Shown here: positions 15,190-24,821 of the stretch, piece by piece
Numbering within the stretch: position 1 is the first letter of the stretch
How the letters are laid out: each line of letters begins with the position of its first letter
Assembly (NCBI GenBank): GCA_002503055.1
Contig: DAQX01000018.1
Coordinates: 1-33,321 of the forward strand
Length of the DNA: 33,321 bases
Origin: Euryarchaeota archaeon UBA86
GTDB lineage: Archaea; Thermoplasmatota; Poseidoniia; Poseidoniales; Thalassarchaeaceae
Direction of reading: 5' to 3'
Notes under the pieces: model-generated
What the model was told of the DNA's origin: nothing
What the model saw: only the letters and a program-made list of their open reading frames with translations
Database searches by the model: none
Program-made: the position numbers and the translations under genes

Positions 15190-18100
15190 ATGGAAGAAGA
15201 AATGACAAGAGTAGAACAGAGAAAGAGCAGAAATTCTGCAATTGCGATGGTAGCATTGATGCTTCTGAGCTCGCAAATGTATAGTTTTCAGAATTTTGAG
15301 CAGGACGACCCTGAGGAATCGGTCTGGGGTCCTGTTGCTCAGAGGACGGCATATCAACAGATGAATCAGGCAGCGGGTCCTGTTGCTGGAGAAGGACAGA
15401 ACCAACCAGCCGCTTCATTCGATTACGCCCAAGTTGCTTTCACAGACCTGATGTACAACGACCCCGCTTCCATCTATGGTTGGGTTTCCGACCCCGCAGC
15501 CCTTGCCCTAGACCCTGGGTACGGCTTCTTCCTTGAAGAGACCAAGACAGAGGACCACGACAACGACGGAATCGACGATCTAAACGATCTTGATGACGAC
15601 AACGATGGAATCGTCGATTTGATTGAGAGGTTTGATGGATGCTACGGCACCGATCCATTCGATCACGACAACGACGGAATCCTCGACGAATTTGATTGGG
15701 ATGACGACAACGACGGAATCCTCGAGGGACCAATCGACTACTCTCAAGGTGCAGATCCGAAAAATGTCAGCGCCGACAGGTATGTTGTCCCCTCCACCGT
15801 TCACCCATGGACCGGAACTCCAGTAGGAGTCGGATATCGAATTGATCAGAATCCAATGGACCACGACAACGATGGAATTACCGATGATGATACCGATGGC
15901 AATGGCCCCGGTTCATACGATGAGGACGACGATAACGATGGGCGAATTGATCAATTCAAGTGGCCATGCGACTTTGACGGAGACGGTCTACAGGACTACT
16001 TCGATCTCGACGACGATAACGACGGCGTTACCGATCTATGGGATGAGCACCCATGGGACTCTTCTCTCTCAGCAAACATAACCGCTACTGCCTCCCTTTG
16101 GTCCGCTCCTGTTGAGTGGACTGCTGGAGCCACCACTCACAACATCAACATCGCTAGCGGCGGATACACTCCTGACACGCTGACAATAGATTCCGGAGAT
16201 ACGGTGGTTTGGACAAATACCGATACCACAGATCACACCGCTACCGATAGCGATGGAGGATTCGATAGCTTCCCGATTACTCCAGGTGGGACATTCTCAT
16301 TCACCTTCACCACCGCTGGGACATACAACTACTCATGCTTGTTCCAACAATTCACAGGACAAATTGTTGTAGAATCAACTGGCTCCAACGCTTCTCCATA
16401 CTCACAATTCGTCGGAGGAGTAGACTATGTGGAGCGCGAGTCTGTTTGGCACCCTAGGAACCAAACCTTCACTGAAATCTATGACGGTGACCTTGATGGT
16501 GACGGCATTCCAAACTTCTTGGATCCCGACAACGATAACGACGGAAGCCCCGACTCATCCGATACCGATGACGATAACGACGGCCTGTTGGACATGTACG
16601 ATGTCGATGACGACAACGATGGTATCCCGGATACATGTCATCAAATAGATACTAATGGTGATGGTAATGGTGACTATCCGGTCGCATCCACGGAGATTCA
16701 AGTCCCGGGCATTCATTGTGAGATGGACTATGATAGGGACCTAGACGATGATAGATACCGACCTATCGACCAGGACTACGACTTGGTTTGGGACTGGTTA
16801 GATCCCGACATGGGCGGTACTCCGGTACCGGACAACCCCTTAGGTGGACCTTCCATTGATCCGAACGACTTCCCATTTGATTTGGACAATGATGGCATTG
16901 AGAACGAAGAAGACCCATTCATGATGTCAACCAATGATGAGGTACAGGCTTGGAATTGCCCAAGCCTAGCCAATCCCAATCCAGTCAACTCGGACGAGAA
17001 CTGTATTTTGATGCGAAAGTCGTACACTGGCAACAATGACTGGGACGGAGACGGAATCAACAATTGGGAAGATGTCGATGACGATAACGACGGTATTCTA
17101 GATTGGCTCGACATCGACGACAACTGCGATCTCGATGACGATAATGACCTGCACATGCTCAACGGCTCGTTGTACCGCGATGACGGCCCTAACAGCTTAG
17201 ATACCGACATCGATGGAGACGGTCTTTCCAATGACTATGATTGGGATGACGACAACGATGGTATCTCTGATTATTACGATCCTGATGACGGAAACTGTGG
17301 TATCGTAGACTCTGATCAGACTGATCCATTCAATGGCTGGTCCTATTCACATAGCGATGGAGATCCTATCGATGGTTCAGACGATGGGGCAATCTACTCC
17401 GCTGATCTGGGCTATCCGATGTACTGGAACATGACATGGATGTTCAACCCATTCAGCCTGGATAACAACTTCGTCTTGGATTACAACGGCTACTCCAATG
17501 TCAATGGAACCCTGACTAATGGCAAGGTTCCTGAGATGTACTGGCATGTCATAATGAAGTGGAGCCCATACAATGGTGACAACTACTTTGACATCGATAT
17601 TGATGGAGACTCTCTAATTAACGGAATTGATACTGACCAAGACGGCGACGGTTTACCTGATTGGTGGGACCAAGATGAGGGTAACGACGGAGTACTCGAT
17701 GTTGACGATATCAAGATGGGTGGTACATTTGACGACGGTACTTGCGGGGCTACCTTAATTTGGGCAATTCTGGCGGGCCAAGCAGCAGATCACGCCTGTG
17801 GATTAGCCTATGCTTGGTTGTATGGATATCCATTACAAAGTGCCACACAAACACAGCAAACAATCTACACTTCTCCGTACAGCACTAGGCCTGATCCCGA
17901 GTTTGATCAAGGACCGTACAATGGTAGCAACTCGCAAGGCCAGTGGACCTGCAACAAGAACTGTTTCTGGTTCGACTTCTTTGGCAATCAGGATGTAGGC
18001 CCTAGTTCTGCAGTCAGTTACAACCAGATTAAGGATAACCGTGACCTATGGATTGCTTATGTTGGCGTTAACAACGGCCTATTCCAATGGAATTCGGATG

Positions 18101-21100
18101 GCAATGCCAACATGTTCCCTGACGAGGTTGCGGACTTGTTAAACAACGATGTTGACCCTGACGATGACTGTGGCGCTCCTATTGCAGGAAATATGAATCC
18201 ACAATGTATGTTCAATGACACAGCGGATCTCGATGATGACTTCGATGGCGTCTATGATCACTGGGATATAGACGACGACAACGACGGTATCTGGGATTAT
18301 TTTGAAGTCGACAGTAACGATGACTGGGATGACGACGCCAATACCGAAACCGAAGGATCATTCTTCATGGGTACCAACTGTGAGGACAATGATGATGATG
18401 GCACCGATACTGATCCAGATGAGGACGGTTGGTTCCAAGCAGTCTGGGACAAGGGCGTATTAGGCCAGGGCTTACTCCATCCAAAGTATTACGATGTTGA
18501 CAATGACAACGACGGAGTTCCTGACGGAGAAGATCCAGACGACGATAACAACGGATTATCAGATGTAGATCAAGAACTCCTGTGCTTCGTCGGTGAAGAA
18601 CAATCACCATGGGATCACGATAACGATGGTATTCTAGATTGGGCCGACAACGACTGGGATGCTGACGGTCTAGTGAATACTCTAGAGTTAGCAACCGCTA
18701 CTCCCTGGATTTCAGCATGGGACCACGATAACGATGGCTTGAGGGACGACATCGATGATGACGATGATGCAGATGGAATGAAGGACGAAGACGAAGTCAT
18801 GCTTTGGCCCTCAAGATTTGAATCCGAGAGCACCAATCCTTGGGATCACGATGATTTTGGAAACGGTTCAGGGATAGCCAATCCTTCAGATCCGAATACG
18901 GGTCCGGATGCGATTGATCAGGACGACGATACTGATGGTAGGACTGATTTGGATTGGGATCACTTGGAAGAAGGTTGGACTTCTGATAACTGTACTAATG
19001 GAGCCGAATCTAGCGATTGGGATCATGATAACGACTGCATCCCCGATGAGGACGACAAGATTCCAACTAGAATCTCGATGACAGTCCCACCAGTCCTCTG
19101 GCTAGATAGCAGATTCCCAGCTAAGTTCAATGGCACAGTGAATTGGCTCGACCCAGTTCAGGGCATGTTCATGCCTGCACCAAATCTACCTGTCCAAGTA
19201 CATATTGAATGGTCTAGAAATGGAACTTCGGCTATTGAGACCATCAATGTACTTACTGACAATGATGGCGACTTCATCGTAGGACAATTCCTCTTCCCAG
19301 AGGATATCCATGTCGGAGACAACACAACTTATGTTGTATATGCAGAAGTAACAGAGATGTTCATCCATGACGGTTCAACAACCGAACCTGTACCTGTAGA
19401 AGTCCGTGCAAACACTACAATCGACTATGTCGCTTGGACATACTTCCGTAGCGACGAGCAGCCTCTGTTCGTTGACTACAAGGTCCACTATACTGCGGAT
19501 TGGGAGCGTGGTATTTTCGGCAACAGACTATCTCATGCACCTGTATCATTCACTGTCAGTGGCGGAATCTTCGGCAACACGACTCACCCAACTGTATTCG
19601 ATGGCTATGGATATGGATACAGAGCCGACTCCGGTGGTTGGATTTCGTTGACATTCGTCCAGACCAGCGGAATACAAGGTGTATGGAAGCAGGTACAATG
19701 GAACTCGACTATGGATAACGGCCCAGGAAAGGTGCCGGGAGGGTACGAGGAGATTGTTTGGAATAACTTCTCAAAGACTCACAATGTAGTAGGACGATAC
19801 AACTACACTAACACTAGTCTGCCAATTGGTGATTATGCATTTGTTGGTTTTGCAAGACCGGATCTCGGTGCAGAATGGCCCTGGCCATTCATAGAGGGTT
19901 CCGAGACCGACAGCTTCGGCATCAGATCGATGCACAGAATGTATGTCGAGGCCGAGATGATCTCGCCCTCGATACGACCAGTATATTTCTGGGACTCTAC
20001 TCAATTCACCGGATCCTCGTTCGGAGCATGGAGAGCACTATTCCATGGACCATCTCTGGTGAATGCGGGAATCGCATACTCTGATGCGAGTCTGGGTAAG
20101 CCATACCCAATGCTCTGGGATGGTACACCAGAAGGACTCACAGGACAGGCTGCAACACTCAGACCATTCCTTTCTTCGAATGGAACTCATTGGTTCATCG
20201 CAATGCAGAACGGAGGAGACTTCAATGTCCCACCATGCGGACCGGTTGACCCGCTAGACCCTGATAGCGCAGTACGCTGTGAAATCGTGCCGGAGATGTT
20301 TACTGGAGAGACTCTACGAGTAATTGGTACAGTATGGAATCGCACCATGACTCCCTGGCCATTCGACCCAATGGCACTACAGGTCGACATAGACCGTAAC
20401 GGTGTATTTGCAGGCTCTCAGGAGACCGGTTATGCACGCGTACCTCAGATGATAAATGGAGAAGCGACATTTGACTACAACTGGACATGGTACTCTCAGT
20501 ACTCGGCCGGTGTATTCGGCATCCGAGCCGACTTTACCAATTCGAACTACTATTTCACCGGAAATCAATCATCTGTACTCGCACCAACTGGTGCTTACGT
20601 CAATGTCTCCGTAATCGGCACGACAGACTTCCAGTTGAACAACATCCCACGACTCTACCGTGGTCAGAACGCCACAATCGAGGCGAGACTGATTGACAAC
20701 GCATACCAGCCTGTCAGAGATGCACCAATCAACTTCACATGGTCAGCAGATGGCACGAATAGCGTCGTTGTTACAGATCAAAACGGTGTTTTCACAGTCA
20801 ACCTGACTATAGACGAGCAGCATGATTTAGGCAACTTCACACTGAGTTATTCGTATCCTGGAGATCCAATACGCCAATCAAGTTCGTCCGAAATTAATCT
20901 CTGGGTTGTATCTAGAACTCTAATTTCTCTACAAAGCGCGACTTCAGGAGCTATGAGTAGCGGCGACATATGGGAAGTATCAGCCCAAGTGACCGACGAC
21001 AATAGGACTCCAGACCCGACCCTGTTCGATCCCGGACAGGCTTTGGATGGCTGCGGCGAGAACGGGGGACAGGTGCTAATAATCTTCGAAGGTACTGACT

Positions 21101-23184
21101 TTGAGGATCGAACTCACAGGCAGATTGTCGAGACGACATGCCCCAGTGCCGGCTCTATCTACCATCAGATCTCTCTTGACCCACAACTTTTGCGAGACGA
21201 TCCAAACTCATTCTTGCCCGATGGATTTGGACCGGTAAATGTGATTATCAGATTCGGCGAGAATCTTCCCAACGAGGGATGCGAGCCGATCGATGAGGAA
21301 ATGCTCAGGACCTCAGGTGCATGGGATCCATGCGCTCAGATTCTGAACAGCGAACACTTCCGTAAGGTGCTGCAGTTCAACACCCAAGGCTTCTACCTAG
21401 TAGGTCGCACTAGTCTCGCTGTTGACGATCAGATTGTCTACACATCAGAGATAGACCAGACCACAGGTCAGCCGATAGACAAGCCGATGACAGTCACAGG
21501 ACAACTCCTTGACGAGTTGGGTAGTAACCTATCTTTCAGACCAATCCGTGTTGAGTACCAGATGCTGAATATGGATACAGGAAGCCAGGTATGCATTCCA
21601 GGAACCACCGATGCTGACGGCTTCTTCGAGATTATCTGCCCTCTAACTGGAGTAGAGGCCGGCCAAGCGATGGTTACCGTGTCATACGACCCCTACGAGA
21701 GCATGGACAACTGGAGATACAGGCCTACGAACATTACCAAGATCTTCCCTGTATTCTCTAACTCGACTATGCTAATCCAGGAAGTTGGACCTTTCAGGAC
21801 TGATGTTGATTCCTACACCTTCGCTAACGGCTCGGTATTCCCAGTGCTGTATCTGAAAGAATCATTTCATCTTGAGGCCATGCTAACTCAGACGAACGGT
21901 AACCCAATTGGCGGAAAGTGTCTGAATATCTATCTTGATCCAGAGACCAACACCAGACCAGTAGCTACCGCTACCACACTGGACGGGACAGGAGAAATTG
22001 ACTGGTTCTCAGGCGATCCGGAGGACAACCCTAGCCGCAGAGGAGTCGAGCCTAATGGCGACCAATTGGAAGGATTCAGAACTATTAGAGTGGCCTATGA
22101 ACCCGACAAAGAACTCCCAGGCGGATGTCGGGCTGAAACCACTCCCGTGGTTAATGGTTCATTCATGGATGTTGAGGTTCTAGTGAGAAGCAGAGTGGAT
22201 ATCCTCCTGAAAGATCACTGGTCTAACTCAGCCGGTTATCAACCCGGTGACGAGATTACAGGGGCCGTGACGATTCTTCGTGACCGCTTGGATCTCTCTG
22301 TGGAGGGACAGACAGTGGTCTTCACTTTCCAGTATTGGAACGGCTCAACCTCTGGTGGTTGGATAACGGGTTTCCCACCCGAGTACGCTGTAACCAATGA
22401 ACAGGGCACGGCCAACTTCTCGTTCATCTATGAGGGCGAGAACATACCCGGAGAGTTGGAGTGTGGCTCGGTCAATACAGCCCCCTGCGCAATTGATGGC
22501 AGATGGAGAGTACTGGTGCACTTCCTCGATACGCAATTCTTTGTCGAAGAGTTCCTAAACAGCACCCCGATGATATTCCTCGGCGAAGAACCGACGAGCG
22601 AGCAGACCAGCTTCTTCACCGCCAGAGTGACCGTTGTACTGCTAATCGCTCTATCATTCGCTCTACTGATTGGCGCAATCATGTATCGCAACTACGCTGA
22701 GCGCCGACGCATTGAGGTGATTCGAGGTATCCTGACGGACTCGCTAATGTCGCTGAAGGCGTCCAACGACTATATCCAGACCATCTTCAACTGCTACAAG
22801 GATCTAGTCCGCTTCTTCAGAAGCAGAGGTGCGATGAAGAAGGTCTACGAGACTACTAGAGAGTTCGAGGATGCCATCAACGCAATGCTTGGTGGAATAG
22901 CCCCACCTGAGGACTTGGACGAGTTCTTCTCAATCTTTGAGGAGGCGCGCTACTCAGACCACGAGATTGGTGCTGACCAGCGTGACAGAGCAATAGCTAC
23001 TCTACAGTCGATTGTCAATCACCTGACTGCCTCACTGGGAGATTCGATGCTAAGCAGGTCGGCAATCAATGAGGGAGGCCTATACGGCACTGTAACCAAG
23101 GCCGGACAGTTCGTGGACTCAGAGGGAGAGACCAGACTAGCCGGTACTGATGAGGACAGCCAGAACGATGGTTTCCGTATCTGA
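15190..23184 (+). CDS. Giant secreted, membrane-anchored protein with Ca-type Asp repeats, cupredoxin-like domain, Ig-like region and DUF4129-like tail
   Basis: About 2664 residues. An N-terminal hydrophobic segment (about 14-33) is a signal sequence. Residues of about 120-1290 carry some thirty thrombospondin type 3-like repeats (DxDNDGxxD), which should bind many calcium ions. They are interrupted at about 314-397 by a cupredoxin-like beta domain. Residues of about 1295-2470 are Thr/Asn/Gly-rich beta domains like bacterial Ig folds, with many N-glycosylation sequons. A single membrane helix (about 2478-2500) is followed by basic residues and a cytoplasmic helical tail of about 165 residues that resembles DUF4129. 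So most of the chain is outside and the tail inside. ATG 15190 is preferred; 15109 would precede the hairpin and 15202 is also possible. Likely an adhesin or surface-layer-type protein. Confidence 0.88.
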   Translation: MEEEMTRVEQRKSRNSAIAMVALMLLSSQMYSFQNFEQDDPEESVWGPVAQRTAYQQMNQAAGPVAGEGQNQPAASFDYAQVAFTDLMYNDPASIYGWVSDPAALALDPGYGFFLEETKTEDHDNDGIDDLNDLDDDNDGIVDLIERFDGCYGTDPFDHDNDGILDEFDWDDDNDGILEGPIDYSQGADPKNVSADRYVVPSTVHPWTGTPVGVGYRIDQNPMDHDNDGITDDDTDGNGPGSYDEDDDNDGRIDQFKWPCDFDGDGLQDYFDLDDDNDGVTDLWDEHPWDSSLSANITATASLWSAPVEWTAGATTHNINIASGGYTPDTLTIDSGDTVVWTNTDTTDHTATDSDGGFDSFPITPGGTFSFTFTTAGTYNYSCLFQQFTGQIVVESTGSNASPYSQFVGGVDYVERESVWHPRNQTFTEIYDGDLDGDGIPNFLDPDNDNDGSPDSSDTDDDNDGLLDMYDVDDDNDGIPDTCHQIDTNGDGNGDYPVASTEIQVPGIHCEMDYDRDLDDDRYRPIDQDYDLVWDWLDPDMGGTPVPDNPLGGPSIDPNDFPFDLDNDGIENEEDPFMMSTNDEVQAWNCPSLANPNPVNSDENCILMRKSYTGNNDWDGDGINNWEDVDDDNDGILDWLDIDDNCDLDDDNDLHMLNGSLYRDDGPNSLDTDIDGDGLSNDYDWDDDNDGISDYYDPDDGNCGIVDSDQTDPFNGWSYSHSDGDPIDGSDDGAIYSADLGYPMYWNMTWMFNPFSLDNNFVLDYNGYSNVNGTLTNGKVPEMYWHVIMKWSPYNGDNYFDIDIDGDSLINGIDTDQDGDGLPDWWDQDEGNDGVLDVDDIKMGGTFDDGTCGATLIWAILAGQAADHACGLAYAWLYGYPLQSATQTQQTIYTSPYSTRPDPEFDQGPYNGSNSQGQWTCNKNCFWFDFFGNQDVGPSSAVSYNQIKDNRDLWIAYVGVNNGLFQWNSDGNANMFPDEVADLLNNDVDPDDDCGAPIAGNMNPQCMFNDTADLDDDFDGVYDHWDIDDDNDGIWDYFEVDSNDDWDDDANTETEGSFFMGTNCEDNDDDGTDTDPDEDGWFQAVWDKGVLGQGLLHPKYYDVDNDNDGVPDGEDPDDDNNGLSDVDQELLCFVGEEQSPWDHDNDGILDWADNDWDADGLVNTLELATATPWISAWDHDNDGLRDDIDDDDDADGMKDEDEVMLWPSRFESESTNPWDHDDFGNGSGIANPSDPNTGPDAIDQDDDTDGRTDLDWDHLEEGWTSDNCTNGAESSDWDHDNDCIPDEDDKIPTRISMTVPPVLWLDSRFPAKFNGTVNWLDPVQGMFMPAPNLPVQVHIEWSRNGTSAIETINVLTDNDGDFIVGQFLFPEDIHVGDNTTYVVYAEVTEMFIHDGSTTEPVPVEVRANTTIDYVAWTYFRSDEQPLFVDYKVHYTADWERGIFGNRLSHAPVSFTVSGGIFGNTTHPTVFDGYGYGYRADSGGWISLTFVQTSGIQGVWKQVQWNSTMDNGPGKVPGGYEEIVWNNFSKTHNVVGRYNYTNTSLPIGDYAFVGFARPDLGAEWPWPFIEGSETDSFGIRSMHRMYVEAEMISPSIRPVYFWDSTQFTGSSFGAWRALFHGPSLVNAGIAYSDASLGKPYPMLWDGTPEGLTGQAATLRPFLSSNGTHWFIAMQNGGDFNVPPCGPVDPLDPDSAVRCEIVPEMFTGETLRVIGTVWNRTMTPWPFDPMALQVDIDRNGVFAGSQETGYARVPQMINGEATFDYNWTWYSQYSAGVFGIRADFTNSNYYFTGNQSSVLAPTGAYVNVSVIGTTDFQLNNIPRLYRGQNATIEARLIDNAYQPVRDAPINFTWSADGTNSVVVTDQNGVFTVNLTIDEQHDLGNFTLSYSYPGDPIRQSSSSEINLWVVSRTLISLQSATSGAMSSGDIWEVSAQVTDDNRTPDPTLFDPGQALDGCGENGGQVLIIFEGTDFEDRTHRQIVETTCPSAGSIYHQISLDPQLLRDDPNSFLPDGFGPVNVIIRFGENLPNEGCEPIDEEMLRTSGAWDPCAQILNSEHFRKVLQFNTQGFYLVGRTSLAVDDQIVYTSEIDQTTGQPIDKPMTVTGQLLDELGSNLSFRPIRVEYQMLNMDTGSQVCIPGTTDADGFFEIICPLTGVEAGQAMVTVSYDPYESMDNWRYRPTNITKIFPVFSNSTMLIQEVGPFRTDVDSYTFANGSVFPVLYLKESFHLEAMLTQTNGNPIGGKCLNIYLDPETNTRPVATATTLDGTGEIDWFSGDPEDNPSRRGVEPNGDQLEGFRTIRVAYEPDKELPGGCRAETTPVVNGSFMDVEVLVRSRVDILLKDHWSNSAGYQPGDEITGAVTILRDRLDLSVEGQTVVFTFQYWNGSTSGGWITGFPPEYAVTNEQGTANFSFIYEGENIPGELECGSVNTAPCAIDGRWRVLVHFLDTQFFVEEFLNSTPMIFLGEEPTSEQTSFFTARVTVVLLIALSFALLIGAIMYRNYAERRRIEVIRGILTDSLMSLKASNDYIQTIFNCYKDLVRFFRSRGAMKKVYETTREFEDAINAMLGGIAPPEDLDEFFSIFEEARYSDHEIGADQRDRAIATLQSIVNHLTASLGDSMLSRSAINEGGLYGTVTKAGQFVDSEGETRLAGTDEDSQNDGFRI
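15553..19060 (+). repeat. In-gene Asp-rich TSP3-type repeats
   Basis: The coding sequence repeats variants of GAcGAcaacGAtGG, encoding DDDNDG or DHDNDG followed by a hydrophobic residue and D. About thirty units are unevenly spaced and separated by non-repeat inserts. The DNA copies are diverged at third positions, so the array is old or under protein-level selection and not freshly duplicated. Confidence 0.85.
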
Positions 23185-23186
23185 TT

Positions 23187-23205
23187 CGAGCCTGAATTAG
23201 GCTTG
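23187..23205 (+). terminator. Hairpin just after the giant gene stop
   Basis: CGAGCCT-GAATT-AGGCTTG forms a 7-bp stem with one G-U pair, beginning three bases after the TGA. No strong T-run follows. Possible 3' end signal of the giant mRNA. Confidence 0.4.
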
Positions 23206-23207
23206 AT

Positions 23208-23242
23208 AGGCCTACAGCGTAGCCTTTCACCCCTATGGGGTG
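23208..23242 (+). promoter_or_regulatory. Two further hairpins upstream of rpl18e
   Basis: AGGCCTAC-AGC-GTAGCCT (23208-23225, one bulged C) is followed by the perfect CACCCC-TAT-GGGGTG (23228-23242). They lie 64 bases before the rpl18e ATG. They may belong to the r-protein leader, where autoregulation is common, or to the 3' end of the giant mRNA. Confidence 0.4.
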
Positions 23243-23305
23243 TCCCGCAGCATTCATAACACGGACTTAGGTGGCCGCGATACCCGAGAACGTCGAGGGA
23301 GTCAT

Positions 23306-23671
23306 ATGAGTAAGAACACAAGAAAGACCAACCAATCCCTAGTCAGCCTGATTGGCGACTTGAAGGATCAGAGCAGGTCATCCGGTTCAGCGCTGTGGCG
23401 AGACGTTGCTGTCAGGCTTGAGAGAAGCCGCAGCAATTGGGCAGAACCGAACCTTAGCCGCCTGTCTAGGCACGCCGCAGATGAGGAAACCATCCTTGTC
23501 CCTGGCAAACTTCTGGGCAGCGGAGAGGTCTCGGGTAAGCCGAGCGTCGCCGCATACAGTGTAAGTGCCGGAGCCCGCTCGAAGATAGAAGAAGCAGGGG
23601 GTCGAGTAATGACCCTCCGAGAACTGATGAAAGAGAACCCAAATGGAAAGGGGGTGAGGATACTTGGCTGA
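23306..23671 (+). CDS. rpl18e: 50S ribosomal protein L18e
   Basis: Archaeal/eukaryotic large-subunit protein, homologous to bacterial L15. The 121 residues and the family segments SLIGDLKDQSRSSGSALWRDVA, then DEETILVPGKLLGSGEV and the C-terminal SKIEEAGGRVMTLRELMKENP with GVRILG, identify it clearly. ATG 23306 is chosen because GAGGGAG lies four bases upstream; an in-frame ATG at 23240 would pass through the leader hairpin. It is the first gene of the L18e-L13-S9-RpoN cluster, an arrangement conserved in Archaea. Its stop overlaps the L13 TTG start by eight bases. Confidence 0.95.
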   Translation: MSKNTRKTNQSLVSLIGDLKDQSRSSGSALWRDVAVRLERSRSNWAEPNLSRLSRHAADEETILVPGKLLGSGEVSGKPSVAAYSVSAGARSKIEEAGGRVMTLRELMKENPNGKGVRILG

Positions 23672-24149
23672 GGCTGGAACACTAGTTTACGATGCACGAG
23701 ACAAGATTCTCGGCCGCCTTGCCAGCCATGTCGCCAAGCAGCTGATTGCAGCCCGTAAAGACGGCCGTGAGCAGAGGGTGATTATCTACAACGCAGAGCA
23801 TGCCGTTGTATCTGGACCTAGGACACAAGTACTATCTAGATATGACAAGAAATACAAACTCAACCACGCTAGGAAGGGACCGTTCTTCCCGCGTATGCCA
23901 GATCAGATTCTGAAGAGAACCGTCCGCGGTATGCTACCTTACCAGAAGAACAGTAGTGGCAGGGGGGCGCTACGCGATTTACGAGTATTAATTGGCCAAC
24001 CGAACAATATCTCAGAAGAGGAACTACCTGATGATCATGCGTGGGGCGATACCGATTCAATTGATCGCCCACTACCTCCTAGATTCATAAGTTTGGGCGA
24101 GATAAGCTCATCTCTGGGTGTCGATGCATCTCGATGGGAGAGTGAGTGA
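23664..24149 (+). CDS. rpl13: 50S ribosomal protein L13
   Basis: Large-subunit r-protein, 161 residues. Diagnostic segments are the N-terminal LVYDARDKILGRLASHVAKQ, the strand EQRVIIYNAEHAVVSG and PDQILKRTVRGMLPYQKNSS with GRGALRDLRVLIG, typical of archaeal L13. The start is TTG at 23664, lying inside the rpl18e end and preceded by GGTGA six bases upstream; no in-frame ATG gives the expected N-terminus. The acidic C-terminus extends slightly beyond the core fold. Its stop is immediately before the rps9 start, so translation is coupled. Confidence 0.94.
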   Translation: MAEAGTLVYDARDKILGRLASHVAKQLIAARKDGREQRVIIYNAEHAVVSGPRTQVLSRYDKKYKLNHARKGPFFPRMPDQILKRTVRGMLPYQKNSSGRGALRDLRVLIGQPNNISEEELPDDHAWGDTDSIDRPLPPRFISLGEISSSLGVDASRWESE

Positions 24150-24151
24150 AT

Positions 24152-24592
24152 ATGCCGCGCAAGTCTAAGCGTAAGACAGCAGTCAATACCAGCGGTAAGC
24201 GCAAGACTGCAGTTGCACGCGCCACCGTCCGTAAGGGTAATGGGCGCGTAAGAGTCAACAGCAAACCAATCCACATCATGGAGCCTGAACTAGCAAGGCG
24301 CAAGGCGCTAGAGCCTGTTCAGATAGCCGAGGCGATGAACCGCCTAGCAGATGCCGATGTTATTGTCGATGTCCAAGGCGGCGGCCAGATGGGTCAAGTA
24401 GACGCAATTCGCACAGCAATCGCGCGTGGCCTAGTAAAGTGGAACGGTGGTGCTGAAGGAGATGATGAGGAACTTCGTGATGAGTTCATCAGATTCGACC
24501 GCAGTCTACTGGTGAATGATCCTCGAAGAAAGGAACCCAAGCATCAAATGGGACGAGGCGCTCGCAAGAAGTGGCAGAAGTCGTACAGGTGA
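24152..24592 (+). CDS. rps9: 30S ribosomal protein S9
   Basis: Small-subunit protein with a C-terminal tail that reaches the decoding site. Recognised by KRKTAVARATVRKGNGRVRV, the middle DVIVDVQGGGQMGQVDAIR, ARGLVKW and the basic end DPRRKEPKHQMGRGARKKWQ followed by KSYR, the S9 terminal motif. From ATG 24152 it is 146 residues; a GTG at 24146 would add two residues and overlap the L13 stop. The Glu/Asp insert GGAEGDDEELRDE near 95 is a modest departure from many archaeal S9 sequences. Confidence 0.94.
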   Translation: MPRKSKRKTAVNTSGKRKTAVARATVRKGNGRVRVNSKPIHIMEPELARRKALEPVQIAEAMNRLADADVIVDVQGGGQMGQVDAIRTAIARGLVKWNGGAEGDDEELRDEFIRFDRSLLVNDPRRKEPKHQMGRGARKKWQKSYR

Positions 24593-24599
24593 TTATATG
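24588..24599 (+). promoter_or_regulatory. GGTGA site overlapping the rps9 stop, deciding the rpoN start
   Basis: GGTGA (24588-24592) includes the rps9 stop TGA. Four bases then separate it from the rpoN ATG at 24597, the same spacing as in the beta-oxidation operon. Confidence 0.65.
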
Positions 24600-24803
24600 T
24601 TGATACCAGTAAGATGTTGGAGTTGTGGAAAGGTAATCGCACATGTCTACGAGCAGTACAAGGAAGCCGTAGAATCTGGTGAAGATGCATCCAAAGTTTT
24701 AGATGATCTCGGTATGGACTTGTACTGCTGCAGAAGGATGTTCGTAGGCCATGTCGACTTGGTCGACGAAATCGCTCCTTTCAGCATCGCTAGAGAACAC
24801 TGA
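24597..24803 (+). CDS. rpoN: DNA-directed RNA polymerase subunit N (Rpb10)
   Basis: Small zinc-binding subunit of archaeal RNA polymerase, homologous to eukaryotic Rpb10. The 68 residues open with MLIPVRCWSCGKVI, giving the CxxC knuckle (C7, C10), and the second pair comes from MDLYCCRRMF, the invariant CC with RRM. The start at 24597 is fixed by the GGTGA site. This is not the bacterial sigma-54 that shares the symbol. The cluster stops here; rpoK and rps2, which often follow in other archaea, are absent and an AT-richer segment begins. Confidence 0.95.
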   Translation: MLIPVRCWSCGKVIAHVYEQYKEAVESGEDASKVLDDLGMDLYCCRRMFVGHVDLVDEIAPFSIAREH

Positions 24804-24821
24804 GAGTCTGTAAGTTCACTA

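Noticed and set aside
15553..19060. Regularly repeated DNA motif that might be read as a CRISPR array or tandem satellite
   Set aside because: The repeats are in frame, encode DxDNDG units, vary at third codon positions and have irregular spacing, so they are protein repeats.
23240..23305. Longer L18e N-terminus from the ATG at 23240
   Set aside because: It would translate the leader region just after the hairpins, lacks an SD, and the known L18e N-terminus begins at the 23306 ATG.
24597..24803. rpoN as bacterial sigma-54
   Set aside because: The 68-residue product with CxxC and CCRRM is the archaeal RNA polymerase subunit N; only the symbol is shared.
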